From the NCBI GenBank assembly GCA_019416395.1, contig DXXH01000095.1:1-9166 (forward strand): a stretch of DNA of 9,166 bases, read 5' to 3'. Positions 5,757-9,166 of this stretch are shown here, piece after piece. Positions within the stretch are counted from its first letter, which is position 1. Each line of letters opens with the position of its first letter. A program made the position numbers and the translations under genes. This DNA comes from Clostridiales bacterium. GTDB lineage: Bacteria > Bacillota > Clostridia > Oscillospirales > Acutalibacteraceae. The notes beneath the pieces were generated by a model, which had not been told where the DNA came from, made no database searches, and worked only from the letters and a program-made list of their open reading frames with translations.

Positions 5757-7067
5757 CTATTCTGCCGAACTCCCTGTGTAATAGGGAGAATCTTCCTCAT
5801 AAATAAACCGGTTGATATGCTGGGAAGCCGCATCAATATCATAACGGTATACCCACGCTCCAGCATCATTGTAGTCGCCGTAAGGCTGCTCCTCTTCCCC
5901 AGGAATGGACATGGTTTCCATCTGGAAATCGGTCAGCATGAAAGGCGCCATACCCATAATATCCCCAAAATCCAAAGAAGTTTCACACATGGGCATCACT
6001 TTCCGAATCAGGTTGGGATATTCCAATATGTTCTTAGATTTCAGCCGCTGCACCAAGCCCATAAGCACTTCCTGCTGACGGGAAGCACGCACGTCGTCGC
6101 TGTCCAGGTGCCGGATCCGGGCATAGGCCACCGCCTGATTGCCATTGAGAAGCAAATCCCCGGACTGGCTGAGATAATCGGAATCCAAAATATTGGCGTC
6201 TGCCGATTCCGCCTGCTGCATGGCCAGATTGTTGTTGATCTCCGTCATTTCATCGTCTGTCACGTTGATCTCTACCCCGCCAAAAGCGTCCACGATCTCC
6301 GCCATTTGGATAAAGTTTACGGTAACGTAATCTTCAATATCCAGGTTGTAATTTTGATTCAGGGTTTTAATCGCCAGCTCGGGGCCACCGTAGGCGTATG
6401 CATGGGTGATCTTATCACTGCCATAACCGTCGATGATCACCTCGGAATCTCGAAGAATGGAAGTGATCTTTAATTTGCCATGCCGCTGATCCACCGTCAA
6501 AATCATCAAGGCATCTGAACGGCCCACGTCTTCATTCTCCCGGGCGTCCAAACCAAACAACGCTATATTGGTGATTTTGGAATCGCTCATCGCCCCAGCT
6601 TGAATCCCCAGCTCATCGGGATCTTTTGTGATGGACGTCATGGTCAACCCATTGAGCAAATACCCGAACACGTAGAGAAATCCCCCGCCGATCAAAATCA
6701 GCAACACCAAAAATGTGACGGCGATCTTCTTCCCTACGCTGCCTTTTTTCTTAGTCCCCCGGCCATTCTTGCGACCAGAACGCTGATTTTCTATCGTTCG
6801 CTGGTCCTCCCGGCGTCTTCTCGGTGAGGAATAACTGGAGATATCCTGAAACTGATCCCCTTCATGCCAACCACGGGGCGGTTCCTCATAGTAATAATTG
6901 TCCCGTAAGGGCTCCCGCCGCGGACGGCTTACACTCCCTGTTCCATGACTGCCGGAACGGCTTCTAGAAGCACTTCTGCTGGGCGTGGAACGTCGTCCAC
7001 TGCCGCTGTAACTTGACCGGTTTCCCGAAGAATGACGAGGCCCGGCTTCATAATCTCGATTTCCCAT
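5757..7067 (-). CDS. LytR-CpsA-Psr family protein with long Ser/Arg-rich cytoplasmic tail
   Basis: LCP proteins transfer polyprenyl-pyrophosphate-linked glycopolymers (teichoic acid, capsule) to peptidoglycan on the outer face of the membrane. This 436-residue copy has a long disordered N-terminus rich in Ser, Arg and Gly (about 11-60), a short motif FQDISSYSS (73-81), a basic stretch (84-114), one membrane helix (about 115-136), and then the LCP domain. Domain landmarks: LFGLDAREN (170-178), RSDALMILT, TSILRDSEV (202-210, the conserved Arg-Asp of the family's SxPRD site, here with Leu for Pro), GGVEINV, and LNGNQAVAYARIRHLD with following RASRQQ. These place the Arg and Asp residues that bind the lipid pyrophosphate and Mg. 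The start ATG has GGAGG at a 6-nt spacing. It is the middle gene of the operon and a paralogue of the gene before it. Confidence 0.93.
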   Translation of the reverse strand: MGNRDYEAGPRHSSGNRSSYSGSGRRSTPSRSASRSRSGSHGTGSVSRPRREPLRDNYYYEEPPRGWHEGDQFQDISSYSSPRRRREDQRTIENQRSGRKNGRGTKKKGSVGKKIAVTFLVLLILIGGGFLYVFGYLLNGLTMTSITKDPDELGIQAGAMSDSKITNIALFGLDARENEDVGRSDALMILTVDQRHGKLKITSILRDSEVIIDGYGSDKITHAYAYGGPELAIKTLNQNYNLDIEDYVTVNFIQMAEIVDAFGGVEINVTDDEMTEINNNLAMQQAESADANILDSDYLSQSGDLLLNGNQAVAYARIRHLDSDDVRASRQQEVLMGLVQRLKSKNILEYPNLIRKVMPMCETSLDFGDIMGMAPFMLTDFQMETMSIPGEEEQPYGDYNDAGAWVYRYDIDAASQHINRFIYEEDSPYYTGSSAE

Positions 7068-7091
7068 TCCATTCCTCCACGTTACACGCCA

Positions 7092-8369
7092 TCAATTCCC
7101 AGAAGAATCTTCCGAGGAAGAGCTACTGGAAGATGAAGCGCTGGAAGATCCATTGTCTTCTTTGGAAGTATCTCCATACTGATCCCAATAGGGCGAATTC
7201 TCTTCATAAATGAAGCTGCTGATGCGTTCCGCCGCCCCAGTGGGGTCATAAATCATGTGATAATCCCCGCTGCTGTCTAAGCCATCAAACAAATCCGTTT
7301 CATAATCCGGGTTGGGCACGCTGATCTTGCTGATGGTGAAATCCGTGAACAGAATGGGGGTCATGCCCAAAATATCCCCCAAATCCAAAGAAGTCTCGCA
7401 ATAGGGCATCAGCTGCTGAATCAGATTGGTATAGTCCGTCAAGCCCATGCCTTCCAGCTTGCCAACCAAAGCGGAAAACACCGTCTGCTGCCGTTCCACA
7501 CGGGTGTAGTCGCTGTCAATTTTACGGATTCGTCCGTACGCTACCGCCTGGTTGCCGTTAAGATGGTACATACCGCCTTCGTATTCCCCATACATGATGT
7601 TGATATCCCCATTGATGGTAGGAATATAATCCTCAGAGGTAATCTCAGCATACACCTGGTCTTCATAAGTACCGCTGCTCATATCGGCTTCTTTCTGCTT
7701 TTCCACCTCCTGGCTGAGCGCCCACAGATTATCGTTAATAGCCCCTACTTCCTCAGCGGTCAACTCAATATCCACTCCGCCAAAAGCGTCCACTATGGTA
7801 GCCATATTGGCAAAGTTGATGGTCACATAATCCCGGATATTCAAACCAAAATTCCGGTTTAATGTACGAATCGCCAGCTCCGGACCGCCACGGGAATACG
7901 CGGAGTTAATCTTACCCACATAGTTGAGGTAATTATCAGAATAATCCTCGCCCTCGATGGACACCTCACTATCCCGCAAAATAGAAGTCATCTTGATTTT
8001 TCCGTGTTTATTATCCACTGTGAGGACCATAATGACATCAGAAAGCCCCTTGAACTCCCCATTACGGGAATCCACGCCAAACAGTGCGATGTTTTTAATG
8101 CTGTCGTCCATCACGATGTTTTGCGTATCAATACCCAGGGAATCGTCGTCCTTGGCAATAGAAGTGGTCGTCAGGCCGGAAAGTAATCCGGTAGAGACAT
8201 ACACCAACCCACTTCCACAAAGGATAAAAACGAGACAGAAAAAAACTGCGATTCCCCGCAGAACCGTTCTTCCCCGCTTATTCTTTTTTCTCTTTTTATA
8301 TTCCTTGGAGGAGGAATAACTGGAAACATCTTCAAATTCTCCTGAGGTGTTCATATTCTTCCGCGCCAT
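7092..8369 (-). CDS. LytR-CpsA-Psr family protein with poly-Ser C-terminus
   Basis: This second LCP paralogue has 425 residues. It has a short cytoplasmic part with FEDVSSYSS (12-20) and a Lys/Arg-rich stretch (22-38), a membrane helix (about 39-60), and an extracellular LCP domain. The domain shows LFGVDSRNG (96-104), TSILRDSEV (128-136), GGPELAIRTLN, GGVDIEL, and LNGNQAVAYGRIRKID followed by TRVERQQ. Compared with its neighbour it carries about 29 extra residues between the GGVDIEL region and LNGNQ (roughly 215-268, acidic and Tyr-rich), and it ends in a low-complexity Ser tail. The start ATG follows AGGGGGGA. It is the first gene of a three-gene operon with a near-consensus promoter and a leader of only about 28 nt. 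The family role is ligation of wall glycopolymer; the specific polymer is not known. Confidence 0.94.
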   Translation of the reverse strand: MARKNMNTSGEFEDVSSYSSSKEYKKRKKNKRGRTVLRGIAVFFCLVFILCGSGLVYVSTGLLSGLTTTSIAKDDDSLGIDTQNIVMDDSIKNIALFGVDSRNGEFKGLSDVIMVLTVDNKHGKIKMTSILRDSEVSIEGEDYSDNYLNYVGKINSAYSRGGPELAIRTLNRNFGLNIRDYVTINFANMATIVDAFGGVDIELTAEEVGAINDNLWALSQEVEKQKEADMSSGTYEDQVYAEITSEDYIPTINGDINIMYGEYEGGMYHLNGNQAVAYGRIRKIDSDYTRVERQQTVFSALVGKLEGMGLTDYTNLIQQLMPYCETSLDLGDILGMTPILFTDFTISKISVPNPDYETDLFDGLDSSGDYHMIYDPTGAAERISSFIYEENSPYWDQYGDTSKEDNGSSSASSSSSSSSEDSSGN

Positions 8370-8403
8370 GGGCGTTCCCCCCTGTTTGACATAATTTGTT
8401 TGT

Positions 8404-8432
8404 ATTATACTCCAAACCTATAGTTCCGTCAA
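8404..8432 (-). promoter_or_regulatory. LCP operon promoter, overlapping the gtrA stop codon
   Basis: On the - strand TTGACG (8427-8432) is followed after 17 bp by TATAAT (8404-8409). The -35 overlaps the gtrA stop codon (8429-8431). Transcription should begin near 8397. There is no terminator hairpin between gtrA and this promoter, so the LCP genes may also receive read-through from gtrA. Confidence 0.9.
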
Positions 8433-8860
8433 TGACTCTGTTTTTGCTGTGGTTTACGAAACACAAAAACCTTGCTGAACACGTAATTGACAATGATCAC
8501 GATCACATTGGAAAGCAACTTCATCACTTTATCGTTGATCTGAAATACGCCCACGCCCACCCGCATGCAAACCAGATCCAGCACAAAAGAAGCTCCCCGG
8601 CAGCCGAAAAACCGGACCATTTCCCAAAAAACAGCGGAAAATCCTTTTGCTTTGCTTTCAAACACCCAGATACGGTTTGTCACGTAGGCAAACAAAATGG
8701 AAATGATCTGGGCGATTGCGGTAGCCCACAAATACGGCACATGGAACAAATCCGCCAGGATCCAATAACCACCCCAATTTACCAAGGTGGTCAACCCACC
8801 GAAAAATACATATAGGATCAATTCCTTGTATTTCAAAAAGAGTGATTTCACCTTTTCCAT
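8429..8860 (-). CDS. GtrA family membrane protein
   Basis: This 143-residue protein has four predicted membrane helices (about 15-37, 43-63, 78-102, 113-134) in the two-fold GtrA arrangement. TNRIWVF (61-67) after helix 2 is echoed by NYVFSKVFVF (125-134) at the end of helix 4. GtrA/DPMS-type proteins are linked to flipping or anchoring polyprenyl-phosphate-linked sugars for surface polysaccharide modification. The frame is open upstream to 8962, but the ATG at 8860 is preferred: AAAGGA lies just upstream, the promoter at 8918-8946 lies inside the longer reading, and the family begins at this point. It stands just upstream of two LCP genes, consistent with envelope glycopolymer work. No glycosyltransferase partner is visible in the window. 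Confidence 0.92.
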   Translation of the reverse strand: MEKVKSLFLKYKELILYVFFGGLTTLVNWGGYWILADLFHVPYLWATAIAQIISILFAYVTNRIWVFESKAKGFSAVFWEMVRFFGCRGASFVLDLVCMRVGVGVFQINDKVMKLLSNVIVIIVNYVFSKVFVFRKPQQKQSH

Positions 8861-8917
8861 ATGCTTGTCCTTTCTGATCGCGAAAAAGAAAATCAAAACT
8901 TGCTTTTGTGACATCAT

Positions 8918-8946
8918 AGTATAGCAAAAAAACAATGTCTTGGCAA
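8918..8946 (-). promoter_or_regulatory. gtrA promoter (sigma-A type)
   Basis: On the - strand TTGCCA (8941-8946) is followed after 17 bp by TATACT (8918-8923). It lies right after the terminator of the preceding gene. The leader to ATG 8860 is about 50 nt. Confidence 0.83.
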
Positions 8947-8947
8947 G

Positions 8948-8975
8948 AAAAAAGCTTCCCAAATCGGGAAGCCTT
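8948..8975 (-). terminator. Intrinsic terminator of the gene at the right edge
   Basis: On the - strand the stem GCTTCCC/GGGAAGC (8966-8972 with 8954-8960) closes a 5-nt loop and is followed by TTTTTT (8948-8953). The outer A-T pairs extend the stem. It lies 10 nt after the stop codon of the partial gene at 8986 and only a few bases before the gtrA -35. Confidence 0.88.
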
Positions 8976-8985
8976 ACATTCCTTT

Positions 8986-9166
8986 TTACATTGCCGCCTT
9001 TTCTCCAGCGATTTTCGGTACCAAAATTCCCATGCCAGGCTTAATCCTGTGGGAAAGCGCCGATTCGTAAGTTACCATTTCGCCTCTCAATTTCCGGTAA
9101 GGGGCCCGGCGGCTAAAAAATTCATAAACGGAGCACGCTTTGTCCACTAGAGACACCACAACCCCC
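8986..9166 (-). CDS. Unidentified protein, C-terminal 59 residues only
   Basis: One - strand frame stays open from the window edge to a TAA at 8986-8988, giving 59 residues. It contains SVYEFFSRRAPYRKLRGEMV and then a Gly/Pro/Lys-rich end with IKPGMGILVPKIAGEKAAM. The following intrinsic terminator (8948-8975) at 10 nt supports this being the true end of a gene. No membrane helix or low-complexity bias is seen. I do not recognise the family from this fragment. The long + strand frame over the same bases has no clear start signal and runs over the terminator, so it is treated as a shadow. Confidence 0.6.
   Translation of the reverse strand, partial: GVVVSLVDKACSVYEFFSRRAPYRKLRGEMVTYESALSHRIKPGMGILVPKIAGEKAAM

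Noticed and set aside
8861..8962. N-terminal extension of GtrA by 34 residues
   Set aside because: It would translate through the gtrA promoter and start inside the preceding terminator; ATG 8860 has a good ribosome binding site.
8935..9150. + strand frame of 71 codons at the right edge
   Set aside because: It starts inside the - strand gtrA promoter region, crosses a terminator hairpin, and lies opposite the better-supported gene end.

Overview
The window looks like a chromosomal segment of an anaerobic, mid-GC Firmicute of class Clostridia, most likely from the Oscillospirales/Ruminococcaceae. This rests on family content (FeoB with a small Cys-rich partner, tandem LytR-CpsA-Psr proteins, a GtrA protein, a methionine gamma-lyase-like PLP enzyme), on strong AGGAGG-type ribosome binding sites, and on sigma-A promoters with 17-bp spacers. 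No insertion sequence, phage gene, CRISPR array, tRNA or rRNA is visible. Most of the window is ordinary, dense housekeeping and envelope DNA.

Layout. At the left edge, on the + strand, is the 3' nine-tenths or so of feoB (ferrous iron transporter), followed at once by a 47-codon Cys-rich membrane protein of the FeoB-associated type. This iron unit ends at a strong bidirectional hairpin (1953-1985) that also ends the convergent - strand genes. Every other protein gene is on the - strand. Reading right to left in transcription order: an unidentified gene cut by the right edge (8986-9166) with its terminator; gtrA with its own promoter; a consensus promoter whose -35 overlaps the gtrA stop codon; two tandem LCP genes and a sugar-type nucleotidyltransferase as a tight three-gene operon (gaps of 24 and 20 nt); a 436-nt stretch without protein genes; secG with its promoter, leader and terminator; then a GNAT acetyltransferase whose stop codon lies in the ribosome binding site of a methionine gamma-lyase-family gene.

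Functional reading. The right half (GtrA, LCP, LCP, nucleotidyltransferase) fits cell-wall glycopolymer work: a nucleotidyltransferase activates a sugar or alcohol phosphate, a GtrA-type membrane protein handles polyprenyl-linked sugar, and LCP proteins attach finished polymer to peptidoglycan. The particular polymer cannot be read from the sequence. The left half handles ferrous iron uptake and PLP-dependent sulfur amino-acid chemistry, with the SecG translocon subunit between.

The most interesting part is the gap between secG and the nucleotidyltransferase gene. Besides the secG promoter and a foldable secG leader, it contains a + strand segment of about 185 nt (roughly 4588-4770) with several nested perfect hairpins and a strong intrinsic terminator ending in seven T. 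It carries no convincing ORF and has no + strand gene after it. This is best explained as an independent structured small RNA, divergently transcribed from secG across a region rich in dyad symmetry. I could not assign it to a known RNA family by eye.
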